A program made the translations under genes and the position numbers. The notes below the pieces were generated by a model. It saw only the letters and a list, made by a program, of their open reading frames with translations, was not told the DNA's origin and did no database searches. Positions 26,054-33,242 of a stretch of DNA of 64,000 nucleotides are shown piece by piece. Location: the NCBI GenBank assembly GCA_023405135.1, contig JAEXYZ010000047.1:1-64000 (forward strand), given 5' to 3'. Origin of the DNA: Bacillota bacterium (GTDB taxonomy: Bacteria; Bacillota; Bacilli; Bacillales_A; Planococcaceae). The first letter of the stretch is position 1. The number at the start of each line of letters is the position of its first letter.

Positions 26054-26926
26054 TCACTCTAAAGAATCTCCATCAATTACTTGTGCAGCTTGCATTTCGA
26101 TGTGCATGTCCAAAAGTTCATTCAATCCAATGTAATCCGCTAAAGTTCCACTGAAATTCGGAACATGTTTTTGTAAATAAGCTGTTTGTTCTTCCGTTGG
26201 AATACCTAGTGATTTGAATTTGTGTGAAATTTCTTTTCGTAACTTCTTAATTTGTTCTTCTTCACTGCTTTCTTCCGGTTGTTGTGGCGCATCAATAATT
26301 TCTTGTTGTGGAGTAATATCTATTCGTTGAGGTTTATATTCTGGAATATCAGCATTTGTAGCTTTGTTTTCTTCATCTTCCGTATACATAGCTCCAAGCG
26401 TTTGAGGGAATGCTTCACGAAGTGCATTCACGATAGCAACTTTACGGATCATGTTCATCGGTTGTTCTTTCCAAGTGGATTGCTTTTTATTAAATTCATC
26501 GAACGCAACTTTCACTTCAATTGGTTTGTCGCGGTCAGCTCGATAAACCCTACACCATCCACCAACAAGTTCCGCATTACGCGGTTTAATGGCCCCAACA
26601 ACTTCTTTCAATTCACCATCGATTTCATAAATGATGCCAGCTTCAAATCCTAAATATTCTTCATGCTGTTCAGCGCGTTTCATAAATGCTTCTTTTGATA
26701 CAACAATTTGTGCCGGTGAATTTCCGAATTTGATAAGATATGCTTCATTAAGAAATGGATTAAGTTTTTGATATTGGCACAAATTCATATACATTAAGAG
26801 CTCCTGGTCTGTGATGTTACCACCGCCACGAACTAAATAATTCTTAACTGTTTCCGGTTGTAACTCGATTTTTTCTCCTGCGATTTCATAAGTGATTGGT
26901 TTAATTGCTAATTGATTGTTTGACAT
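26054..26926 (-). CDS. recT: RecT/Bet-type single-strand annealing protein
   Basis: 290 residues. Family core seen in TDQELLMYMNLCQYQKLNPF, IVVSKEAFMKRAEQHEEYLG, GGWCRVYRADRD, MIRKVAIVNALREAFPQTL and MYTEDEEN. Anneals complementary DNA strands for phage recombination. The usual exonuclease partner is not obvious; the Rad50-like ATPase and the MBL protein that flank it are candidates. AAGGAGG precedes the ATG. Confidence 0.9.
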   Translation of the reverse strand: MSNNQLAIKPITYEIAGEKIELQPETVKNYLVRGGGNITDQELLMYMNLCQYQKLNPFLNEAYLIKFGNSPAQIVVSKEAFMKRAEQHEEYLGFEAGIIYEIDGELKEVVGAIKPRNAELVGGWCRVYRADRDKPIEVKVAFDEFNKKQSTWKEQPMNMIRKVAIVNALREAFPQTLGAMYTEDEENKATNADIPEYKPQRIDITPQQEIIDAPQQPEESSEEEQIKKLRKEISHKFKSLGIPTEEQTAYLQKHVPNFSGTLADYIGLNELLDMHIEMQAAQVIDGDSLE

Positions 26927-26927
26927 A

Positions 26928-27179
26928 CTATTTTTCCTCCTTAATCTCTTGAACTCTAAAACTTGTTACATCTGCAGATTTGTAAAATAAGCTGCTGTAG
27001 AAGCTGCTTTCGTCTTTTAAGAAACTATTTACTTCTAATTCTTTTTGGACCAATTTAGAAACCTCATCGGCAGTCCAATTATCTGGAACTTCGTAATAAC
27101 GGACGAATTGATCTTGATCTGCACTATCTGCAGTCGAATAAACGACATTTGTATAAAAAGTAACTTTAAACTTTTTCAT
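26928..27179 (-). CDS. Hypothetical phage protein
   Basis: 83 residues. VTFYTNVVYSTADSADQDQF and YYEVPDNWTADEVSKLVQKE suggest a small alpha/beta protein; family not recognised. AAGGGG 9 nt before the ATG. Sits one base before recT. Confidence 0.55.
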   Translation of the reverse strand: MKKFKVTFYTNVVYSTADSADQDQFVRYYEVPDNWTADEVSKLVQKELEVNSFLKDESSFYSSLFYKSADVTSFRVQEIKEEK

Positions 27180-27345
27180 TAAATACAGCCCCTTCCCATT
27201 GAGGTATTTTCCTAGTTGTGCCTATTTCCCGATGGACAAGATGTAATTCTAAAGGAAGATTTTTTGTAACAAGCCAGTTATTTGGATTCAGTCCGCATTT
27301 TTTGATGGCCATCTTTTGCCTGCGCGTTGGACGTTTACCTTTCAT
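27166..27345 (-). CDS. Small basic phage protein (DUF6906-like)
   Basis: 59 residues: MKGKRPTRRQKMAIKKCGLN then PNNWLVTKNLPLELHLVHR and a Thr/Arg tail. The pattern KRPTRRQK...GLNPNNWLV...LHLVHR is common in Bacillus phages. Start overlaps the preceding stop (TAATG). It fills a gap that otherwise looks empty. Confidence 0.75.
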   Translation of the reverse strand: MKGKRPTRRQKMAIKKCGLNPNNWLVTKNLPLELHLVHREIGTTRKIPQWEGAVFNEKV

Positions 27346-27431
27346 TAGATATTTCCCACCTCATCTACCAACTCACCGAATTGACTTTTTAACACTTTTT
27401 CAATTTCCAACTTCATATCAAAACCCATCAT
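27345..27431 (-). CDS. Very small hypothetical phage protein
   Basis: 28 residues (MMGFDMKLEIEKVLKSQF then GELVDEVGNI), helical. GAGGTGAGT precedes the ATG; it overlaps the ATPase gene end and the next start (TAATG), typical of a translated operon member. Confidence 0.45.
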   Translation of the reverse strand: MMGFDMKLEIEKVLKSQFGELVDEVGNI

Positions 27432-28936
27432 TCACTCACCTCAATTTTCAATTTTTGTCCTGCCACAACACGCGAAATAATCAATTGTCCAGATGGCTCT
27501 TTGAATCTAGTGATAGATTCGGAGTTATCAATAAACACTGGTATAATTAGATCGCTTTGCTTAGATAGCACTTCTCGTAATTCCAAGCCAGCGCGAATTG
27601 TTTCTGAAAGTGAAAGTTTACTGTATGGTTTTCCATCAAGTTCAATTTCAAATGTCGGTTTTAACTCACCATTTTTTTGTTCGTTAAATAGCTTTATAGA
27701 AAGAGTTTCAAACAAGGATTGTACTTTTTCAGCTTGCAATTCCGCTTCTTTGGCTCTGAATGCTTTGACTGAATCGAGAATAAAGATTGATTCATTTAGC
27801 GATTGCAGCGTTTCTTGTTCTTCTTTTTCTGCTTGCTCTAATTGTTTCTTTAAACTTTCAAAACGTTTGTACTTATCAATTTCCCATTCAAGTTGATAAA
27901 TTTTTTCTTGAATTTCACGTGACTTCTCAATTTGCTCAGAAATATCTACGAACTCTAGTTGTTCTAGTTGGGCTTCGAGTTCTATACGTTTTTCAACAAC
28001 CGCGTCAAATTGCTGTTTTATACTGTTCATTCGTCCTTGTTTTTCTTGTTCAGCAGCTTGAATCGCATCACCTTGAAGTGGCTGTTTACAAACTCGACAA
28101 GTATCTGCGATTGCTTCGTCCTTAATTAATTTGAACTGTTCCTTTAGCTGTTCACGTTCATCAAGCAAAGATTTTATTTGATTTTGCAACTGATTAATTC
28201 GAGCATTATTTTCACTTGCTTTATCTGTTACTCGTTCGATTTCTTCGCGCTGATTCTTAAGTTGTGACAATTCAGCATTTAACGAATCCAGTGGAACATT
28301 CGGAGCGTTTTCTTCTAATTGCTCTTTAAGAGTCTTCGTCCTGCTTTGAGCTGCTATATAATCTTTGTCCTTTTTGTTTTTGTTTTCTTTATGAATCTTT
28401 TCGATATCATCAAGCGTATATTTCTTTAAAAGCTCGCCTAATAATTTGGATTGTTCTTCTGGTAACTCTTTCAACACATCTTTGACATAAGGTGCCGGTA
28501 CATATTGAAGAATCATTGTTCGTTGTTTTTCCCAGTGAAGAGACGGGAAGTAATTTGGATTGAACAGAGACATAAACAATTCTTTATCGAACATTTTTTC
28601 AATCAGTTCGTTATATTCAGTTGCTTTCGATGGAACTTCATTGATGTAGTATTTGGCTTTTCCTTTTTTAAGTCCACGGCCAAGTAGTAAATTTTTGCCG
28701 TCAATATTTAATAAAAGGGAAACTAATGTTTCATCAGATTCATAAGTAATTGGTGTTGGGTCCAACTTGCTACCGAATGGATCTGTGCCGTAAAATAGAA
28801 ATGTAATAGCTTCTCCAATGGAGCTTTTTCCTTGAGCATTGTCACCAGTGATTTGTGTTACCTCGCCAAAGTTAACTTGCAAATCATGGTGGCTTTTAAA
28901 ATTTTTTAAGATTAGTTGTTTAAATGTGATTTTCAA
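27428..28936 (-). CDS. Rad50/SbcC-like AAA ATPase
   Basis: 502 residues. Walker A ITGDNAQGKSS near residue 31 after MKITFKQLILKNFKSH; long coiled coils (about 170-270 and 290-400) around a CRVCKQPL zinc-hook-like CxxC near 280; C-terminal signature LSLSETIRAGLEL and Walker B-like PVFIDN. The hook-bearing SMC-like design indicates DNA end processing, usually with a nuclease subunit. It precedes recT and the MBL gene in the same operon. TTG start with GGGGGAG upstream. Confidence 0.82.
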   Translation of the reverse strand: MKITFKQLILKNFKSHHDLQVNFGEVTQITGDNAQGKSSIGEAITFLFYGTDPFGSKLDPTPITYESDETLVSLLLNIDGKNLLLGRGLKKGKAKYYINEVPSKATEYNELIEKMFDKELFMSLFNPNYFPSLHWEKQRTMILQYVPAPYVKDVLKELPEEQSKLLGELLKKYTLDDIEKIHKENKNKKDKDYIAAQSRTKTLKEQLEENAPNVPLDSLNAELSQLKNQREEIERVTDKASENNARINQLQNQIKSLLDEREQLKEQFKLIKDEAIADTCRVCKQPLQGDAIQAAEQEKQGRMNSIKQQFDAVVEKRIELEAQLEQLEFVDISEQIEKSREIQEKIYQLEWEIDKYKRFESLKKQLEQAEKEEQETLQSLNESIFILDSVKAFRAKEAELQAEKVQSLFETLSIKLFNEQKNGELKPTFEIELDGKPYSKLSLSETIRAGLELREVLSKQSDLIIPVFIDNSESITRFKEPSGQLIISRVVAGQKLKIEVSE

Positions 28937-28938
28937 AT

Positions 28939-29034
28939 TTACTCCCCCTTTAGAATCTTCTTACACCAATCAATTTTGACTCCTTGCGATTGAAGTTCTT
29001 TGATTAAGTGATTCAGCATTTCTTTTTTAGTCAA
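28939..29034 (-). CDS. Very small hypothetical phage protein
   Basis: 31 residues (MTKKEMLNHLIKELQSQG then VKIDWCKKILKGE) with a TTG start 5 nt after AGAGGTG. Its last codons include the ribosome site of the ATPase gene, so it may serve as a translationally coupled leader. Confidence 0.5.
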   Translation of the reverse strand: MTKKEMLNHLIKELQSQGVKIDWCKKILKGE

Positions 29035-29045
29035 CGAATTCACCT

Positions 29046-29237
29046 CTATTCATCATCATCTAATTTGACTAATTCTAAGTAATTCCTAGGTTTCTTCCGT
29101 TTCGCAATTCTACGTTGATAAGTTGGAGTTAAATAAAACTTAATAGTATTTAATTGCACTCCTCTAGCAACTGCGATTTCCTCAAGTGTGCCAATCATCA
29201 ACAACTCCTCTCCTTTATAAAGTGCATATTCTTCCAT
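29046..29237 (-). CDS. Small phage protein, HTH-like
   Basis: 63 residues: ALYKGEELLMIGTLEEIA then a helix-turn-helix-like stretch (VQLNTIKFYLTPTYQRRIA) and a basic/acidic end (NYLELVKLDDDE). Similar small proteins are widespread in Firmicutes phages; function unknown. AAAGGGGG precedes the ATG. Confidence 0.65.
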   Translation of the reverse strand: MEEYALYKGEELLMIGTLEEIAVARGVQLNTIKFYLTPTYQRRIAKRKKPRNYLELVKLDDDE

Positions 29238-29250
29238 TGATTCACCCCCT

Positions 29251-29370
29251 TTAAATACTCAACCAAGTAATTATTAGAATGATAGTGATAGCTGCATAAA
29301 CCCCATAGAACCAAATAATATCCGACCAATGATATTCATCCGTCAAAAAATATTCGGTGATTTTTTTCAT
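29251..29370 (-). CDS. Small single-pass membrane protein
   Basis: 39 residues: MKKITEYFLTDEYHWS then one hydrophobic helix (IIWFYGVYAAITIILIITWL). GAGGAGG lies 8 nt before the ATG, and the gene overlaps the stop of the Cro-like gene by 4 bp. Function unknown. Confidence 0.6.
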   Translation of the reverse strand: MKKITEYFLTDEYHWSDIIWFYGVYAAITIILIITWLSI

Positions 29371-29615
29371 TTATCTACCTCCTCTACAAAAAAGAATCTT
29401 TCGAATTTTTCACCCTTGAATGTATTTAAAATTCCAGCAATTAACTTTGGTCCAGGTTGGTTATATTTAGGGTGACTTGGTTTCAATTTAGCTCTCCAAA
29501 TTTGAGTTGTAGATACTCCAATTAATTCAGCCAATTCCTTATCAGATTTAATGTCAGCATCAATTTGTGCCTTCATAAGTTCTTTTACATTCAAACGTAT
29601 AGTTGCTTCTTTCAT
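29367..29615 (-). CDS. Cro-like DNA-binding protein
   Basis: 82 residues. A helix-turn-helix lies in DKELAELIGVSTTQIWRAKL; the end is basic/aromatic. First gene of the leftward early operon, divergent from the repressor at 29809, the classic Cro position. ATG 29615 has AAAGGTGG upstream; the frame is open to 29639 without a site. Confidence 0.7.
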   Translation of the reverse strand: MKEATIRLNVKELMKAQIDADIKSDKELAELIGVSTTQIWRAKLKPSHPKYNQPGPKLIAGILNTFKGEKFERFFFVEEVDK

Positions 29616-29642
29616 GTATAACACCACCTTTACGCACATAGA

Positions 29643-29757
29643 ATATACGTATAATACGTATATAATTACGTTTGGTAATTAAAAAATAACACGTAATTAT
29701 ATACGTGTCAAATGTTTTAAGTAAATAATTGCGTATACGTAAATAAATAGGTATAAT
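29643..29757. promoter_or_regulatory. Lysis-lysogeny switch: divergent promoters with palindromic operators
   Basis: Leftward promoter: TTGACA (29706-29711), 17 bp, TATTTT (29683-29688). Rightward repressor promoter: TTGCGT (29729-29734), 17 bp, TATAAT (29752-29757). Operators: a perfect 21-bp palindrome ATATACGTAT-A-ATACGTATAT (29643-29663), ACACGTA/TACGTGT (29689-29708, inside the leftward spacer) and TTGCGTA/TACGTAA (29729-29743, one mismatch, in the repressor promoter). Confidence 0.8.
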
Positions 29758-29808
29758 CATTATTGTGTTTGATTAAAGTGAATGAAACATAGGAGGATGG
29801 ATAGTTTT

Positions 29809-30288
29809 ATGGAAATTAGAGATCAATTCGGGGATTTTCTACGGAAACTAAGAAAAGCAAGGGGATATAAAGCTCAAAAAGATTTCGCAGATGTAACTGG
29901 TATTAGTCAAGCTAGCATATCTAGGATAGAGAATAACACTCAAAAACCTGAGCCAGATACGTTGAAGGTTTTTTCTAAAGTATTAAATTACCCATATGCT
30001 GATTTGATGGTAAAAGCGGGATATTGGGATGAAGATGATGCTCTTGGTGAGGATATTGAAGATGCACCTAAAAATAAAGGAAATTTAGTATACGATGTTC
30101 TTGAGCAAGAACGTAATAGACAATTAACGGTAAAAAAACCAGCAAACTATTTTATCAAATCTTTAGATTTAAATGATGATGATCTTCTTGAAAAATTTGA
30201 ACTAATGTTAGATGGTAAACCTTTAACGAAGGAGGAAGCGAAGGGAGTTATTGCTTACCTTCGTTCTTTACGGGAGTTGCAACAATAA
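29809..30288 (+). CDS. CI-like XRE-family repressor
   Basis: 159 residues. N-terminal HTH_3 domain (LRKLRKARGYKAQKDFADVT then GISQASISRIENNTQKPEPD), followed by a short acidic linker and a helical C-terminus; no S24 self-cleavage peptidase domain is present. It should maintain lysogeny by binding the operators upstream. ATG 29809 lies 12 nt after AGGAGG; the in-frame ATG at 29782 comes before that site. Confidence 0.85.
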   Translation: MEIRDQFGDFLRKLRKARGYKAQKDFADVTGISQASISRIENNTQKPEPDTLKVFSKVLNYPYADLMVKAGYWDEDDALGEDIEDAPKNKGNLVYDVLEQERNRQLTVKKPANYFIKSLDLNDDDLLEKFELMLDGKPLTKEEAKGVIAYLRSLRELQQ

Positions 30289-30358
30289 TTTCTTTTATTT
30301 TTTCTATGTCGATATTTAAAATTTTAACAACTTCCTCAAGAGATACAGATACTTTCAC
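30248..30358 (-). CDS. Possible small protein antisense to the repressor 3' end
   Basis: 36 residues (MKVSVSLEEVVKILNIDI then EKIKEIIVATPVKN) from a GTG start 8 nt after AAGGGAG. It overlaps the last 41 bp of the repressor gene on the opposite strand. Composition is protein-like; no relatives recalled. Confidence 0.35.
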   Translation of the reverse strand: MKVSVSLEEVVKILNIDIEKIKEIIVATPVKNEGKQ

Positions 30359-30382
30359 AAATAATACTCCCTTCACTATGAC

Positions 30383-30409
30383 ACACATTCAAAATGAATG
30401 TGTTTTTTT
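30383..30409 (+). terminator. Terminator of the repressor gene
   Basis: ACACATTC (30383-30390) pairs with GAATGTGT (30396-30403), followed by a run of T. Confidence 0.78.
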
Positions 30410-30490
30410 ATTTTAATGTATAATCCATTTTATACGAACATCTGTTTGTTTTCAACAATTATTTTCTTTATTGCAAAAATTTTGAAATGA

Positions 30491-30518
30491 TAAAAGCCAC
30501 TCATTAATTGAGTGGCTT
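30491..30518 (-). terminator. Terminator of the lipoprotein gene
   Basis: Minus-strand AGCCACTCA / TGAGTGGCT stem followed by TTTTA; overlaps the end of the lipoprotein reading frame. Confidence 0.75.
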
Positions 30519-31125
30519 AATCTAATGCAGGATGATTGTGATAATGATCAGCAGTATCTGGAATATTGTTAAATAAGAATTTATCCCAATTTATTTTTTC
30601 AAGTGTTTCTTTCTTCATATCAATCGACATAACTAAACTATCCGATTCATTACCATATTGATCTACAAGAGGTAAATACCAATTAATTAAAACAATATCG
30701 AATTCAGTTGATTTGTGTAACTCTTCAAAAAGTTTTTTGGTATCCATCCAAATTCCTTTTTTAGTCATATTTGTTGTTAGATTTTCAGATGCGTTAAGTG
30801 AAATAATTATACCATTATCTCCCTCTGAGAATACTACACTACGAATGCGGTCTTTATTTGTATTGTTTGTTTTACCAAGAGCTTTTGTAATTATCTTTTT
30901 CACTTCATCCACAACAGGAGATTCAACTTCTTGTAATGTTTCTGTTACTTGTTCCTCTTTTAATTCTTCATCATTACTATCTTCACTTGTATTCTCTTGT
31001 TCTATATTTTGATTTTCTGATGTTTCTTTTGATTCACCAGGTGGTGTTTGTGTAGGTTCATCGCAAGCTGCTAAAAGAAATAACATTATAATAGAAACTA
31101 TATAAAGTATCTTTTTCACGAACAA
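30517..31125 (-). CDS. Prophage-encoded lipoprotein
   Basis: 202 residues. Signal peptide with lipobox LLAAC (Cys21), a long Glu/Ser/Thr/Asn-rich tether (22-70), then a globular domain (EVKKIITKALGKTNNTNKDR; GIIISLNASENLT). Placed beside the repressor in the segment usually expressed in lysogens, so superinfection exclusion or another lysogenic-conversion role is plausible. Family not recognised. Confidence 0.65.
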   Translation of the reverse strand: MFVKKILYIVSIIMLFLLAACDEPTQTPPGESKETSENQNIEQENTSEDSNDEELKEEQVTETLQEVESPVVDEVKKIITKALGKTNNTNKDRIRSVVFSEGDNGIIISLNASENLTTNMTKKGIWMDTKKLFEELHKSTEFDIVLINWYLPLVDQYGNESDSLVMSIDMKKETLEKINWDKFLFNNIPDTADHYHNHPALD

Positions 31126-31189
31126 TTCCTCCTGATTTACTATTTTGGTTAATTATAACAAATTGCTTAACCATTGAAAAATTTATAAA

Positions 31190-31540
31190 TTAGAAAGCTT
31201 CACCTACTGTTCTTAAAATTTCTAAAAATACTGGAGATAATTGAATTAGTATATATCCAAGACCAGCGTGCATCATCATGTCAAATGCTTTTTCTTTGTT
31301 GCCAATCATGATTAAAAAGAAGGAACATACTACGATTACGCTGGCGATTGGGAATGAAATAGCGACTAAAATTTCTACTATCGGATCAAGTATTGTGGCC
31401 AACATTTCTAATGATTTATCTGCTATAACTCCTGTTGGTTGTGCGACTGGAGCATTAACCATGAGTGGTGTAAATGATTCAACGAGTGTGGATGGCTCCG
31501 AAATTGGCAACTGTTCTAATACGTTTATCGGTTCTTCCAC
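31190..31540 (-). CDS. Small membrane protein, TrbC/VirB2-like topology
   Basis: 116 residues. A soluble N-terminus (about 45 residues) and two hydrophobic helices (ILDPIVEILVAISFPIASVI near 52-72 and HAGLGYILIQLSPVFLEIL near 91-109) separated by a short charged loop. No ribosome site is obvious before the GTG start, and an in-frame stop lies four codons upstream. Function unknown. Confidence 0.5.
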   Translation of the reverse strand: MEEPINVLEQLPISEPSTLVESFTPLMVNAPVAQPTGVIADKSLEMLATILDPIVEILVAISFPIASVIVVCSFFLIMIGNKEKAFDMMMHAGLGYILIQLSPVFLEILRTVGEAF

Positions 31541-31584
31541 AATCGGTGGCTAAACAAACAATTATACAATTACTTATTCAACTC

Positions 31585-31610
31585 CAAAAAAGCCACTCAA
31601 AACGAGTGGC
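31585..31610 (-). terminator. Terminator of the HTH-protein gene
   Basis: Minus-strand GCCACTC-GTTTT-GAGTGGC followed by TTTTTT, just after the stop codon of 31620-32447. Confidence 0.8.
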
Positions 31611-31619
31611 AATTTTATT

Positions 31620-32447
31620 TCACCAATACAACCACTCAGGACCACGCATATTTTTACCGTTAACAAACTCCACTTCTCCACCTAAATACTTGCTTGCAAG
31701 ATCCTCGTAATATTTGTCCAGTAAATTACGCAATGTGTTGTTAAAGTATTTAGTGATAGATTTTACACGACCATTTTTAACCGCTCTAAACGTGTATTTT
31801 AAAGCTTCTATTGCAATATCGATATCTGGTTTATTTATTTGCTTAGCTGTTTGTGCAATAAAGATACCGTAGCATTTGGAAGCTAGTTTACTATCATTAA
31901 CAAAGTAGCTTACAAACCGTTTTAATCGCCCGTATGGTGTTTGCTCTTTAGTTACTAACAAGTTATCCACATTTTCGCTTACCGACTGCGTAGCATACGT
32001 ATCTTTAGAATTATTTAATAGATTAAAAGAGTTTAATGGTTGTTTTTCAAAATTTTGTTCAGAAATGTTGTCTTTATTAGTGTTTTCAGCATTTGATTGC
32101 TCGGACATTTTCGCTGGGACATTATGCGGTAAAATAATATAGATGTTTGCTCCTTGGCCACCTTTTCCGCGAGTATAATTTACTTTTTTAATAATGCCCA
32201 ATGATTCTAATTTTTTGATTGCACGATAAACAGTTTTCGTGCTAATTCCAAGACTATCTGCAATCGTTTCCGCTTTTAAATGAGAAGCACCAGGGTACTG
32301 TAACGAATGTGAAGCAAGTTTGAAAACGATGGCACGTTCTGATTTAGTTAGATCATAGTAATGTGCTTGAATGTGTTTTTCAACGTGCTGATCCATTTCT
32401 TCTACTGATGTAAATGTTGTGTATTGTGCTAAGTATTCAAATGCCAT
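31620..32447 (-). CDS. Helix-turn-helix DNA-binding protein (HTH_36 type)
   Basis: 275 residues. Winged-helix domain near 40-115 (SERAIVFKLASHSLQYPGAS, ETIADSLGISTKTVYRAIKK, LESLGIIKKVNYTRGKGG), a polar linker and a helical C-terminal domain with CYGIFIAQTAKQINKPDIDI and a YF-NT-R-LL segment. Resembles plasmid/phage replication-type regulators of Bacillus. ATG 32447 follows AGGTGAG. Second gene after the 32.8-kb switch. Confidence 0.65.
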   Translation of the reverse strand: MAFEYLAQYTTFTSVEEMDQHVEKHIQAHYYDLTKSERAIVFKLASHSLQYPGASHLKAETIADSLGISTKTVYRAIKKLESLGIIKKVNYTRGKGGQGANIYIILPHNVPAKMSEQSNAENTNKDNISEQNFEKQPLNSFNLLNNSKDTYATQSVSENVDNLLVTKEQTPYGRLKRFVSYFVNDSKLASKCYGIFIAQTAKQINKPDIDIAIEALKYTFRAVKNGRVKSITKYFNNTLRNLLDKYYEDLASKYLGGEVEFVNGKNMRGPEWLYW

Positions 32448-32481
32448 CGTTCTCACCTCGCTTCCCCACTTCACTCATTGA

Positions 32482-32775
32482 TTAATTCATTAAATCTTCT
32501 ACAATTTCTTTTACTTCATCAGTTTGCTCTTTAACTTTCTTTGGATATCTAAAAACATCAACGTAATGCCGAATAGCCTCGAATTCACCTTTCACATACT
32601 TCGGAAGTTTTTCATCGTACAAATTACTTGTAAAATAGTCATATTTTCCACGACTATTTAATTTAAAAACTGTGATGTCCGCTTGAATTAATCCGCCCTG
32701 GTCGAAGATGTGGTATGTTATTTTCCATTTACCGTTATCGCTAATCCAAGAGTTTTTCTCGATTGTTTTAAGCAT
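32482..32775 (-). CDS. Hypothetical phage protein
   Basis: 97 residues, beta-rich middle (ISDNGKWKITYHIFDQGGLI, ADITVFKLNSRGKYDYF) and helical acidic end. Family not recognised. First gene of the leftward unit controlled by the divergent promoter at 32859-32887; AAGGTGG precedes the ATG. Confidence 0.55.
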   Translation of the reverse strand: MLKTIEKNSWISDNGKWKITYHIFDQGGLIQADITVFKLNSRGKYDYFTSNLYDEKLPKYVKGEFEAIRHYVDVFRYPKKVKEQTDEVKEIVEDLMN

Positions 32776-32828
32776 TATTAATCAACCACCTTCAAAATTT
32801 ACTTAATCGAAATCCGCTTTCAAAAAAA

Positions 32829-32910
32829 TTTCTTTTAAGTAAATTTTCTTTTAAGTAAATCATAATTTCTTTTAAGTAAATTGTCAACAAATATTTCTTT
32901 TAAGTAAAAT
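32829..32910. promoter_or_regulatory. Second divergent switch with four copies of a 16-bp operator
   Basis: TTTCTTTTAAGTAAAT or a one-base variant occurs at 32829, 32845, 32866 and 32894. Leftward promoter: TTGACA (32882-32887), exactly 17 bp, TATGAT (32859-32864). Rightward promoter: TTGTCA (32881-32886), 18 bp, TAAAAT (32905-32910). The two -35 boxes overlap and each spacer contains one operator copy. Confidence 0.8.
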
Positions 32911-32977
32911 ATGTATTATTATTTAATTAGAAATTTATTCATTATTTACTTTTTCCACAGTTGAAAGTAGGTGACGT

Positions 32978-33205
32978 ATGGTTAAATTAGTTTCAAATTT
33001 AGGAAATTTATTAAAACAAAGAGGATGGGACCAAAAAAGACTTGTGGAAGAAACAGGTCTAAATCCTCGTACAATCAGTGAATTGGTAAATAATAAAACT
33101 ATACGAATTAATAAAAATGCATTAGAGAAAATTGCAGAAGCTTTGGATATAAAAGATATCAATTTGATTATCCAGTTTGAAGATGACAATAACGAAGAAA
33201 AATAA
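32978..33205 (+). CDS. Small XRE-family regulator
   Basis: 75 residues, essentially a single helix-turn-helix domain (LLKQRGWDQKRLVEETGLNP then RTISELVNNK) with an acidic tail. Divergent from the 32482-32775 gene across the four-copy operator, so probably its repressor. GGTGACGT precedes the ATG. Confidence 0.8.
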   Translation: MVKLVSNLGNLLKQRGWDQKRLVEETGLNPRTISELVNNKTIRINKNALEKIAEALDIKDINLIIQFEDDNNEEK

Positions 33206-33206
33206 A

Positions 33207-33241
33207 AAGCCAAGTAGAAAATTATCTACTCGGCTTTTTTT
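33207..33241. terminator. Bidirectional terminator
   Basis: AAAAGCC-AAGTAGA / TCTACT-CGGCTTTTTT hairpin between the XRE regulator (+) and the SLH-nuclease gene (-), T runs on both strands. Confidence 0.75.
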
Positions 33242-33242
33242 A

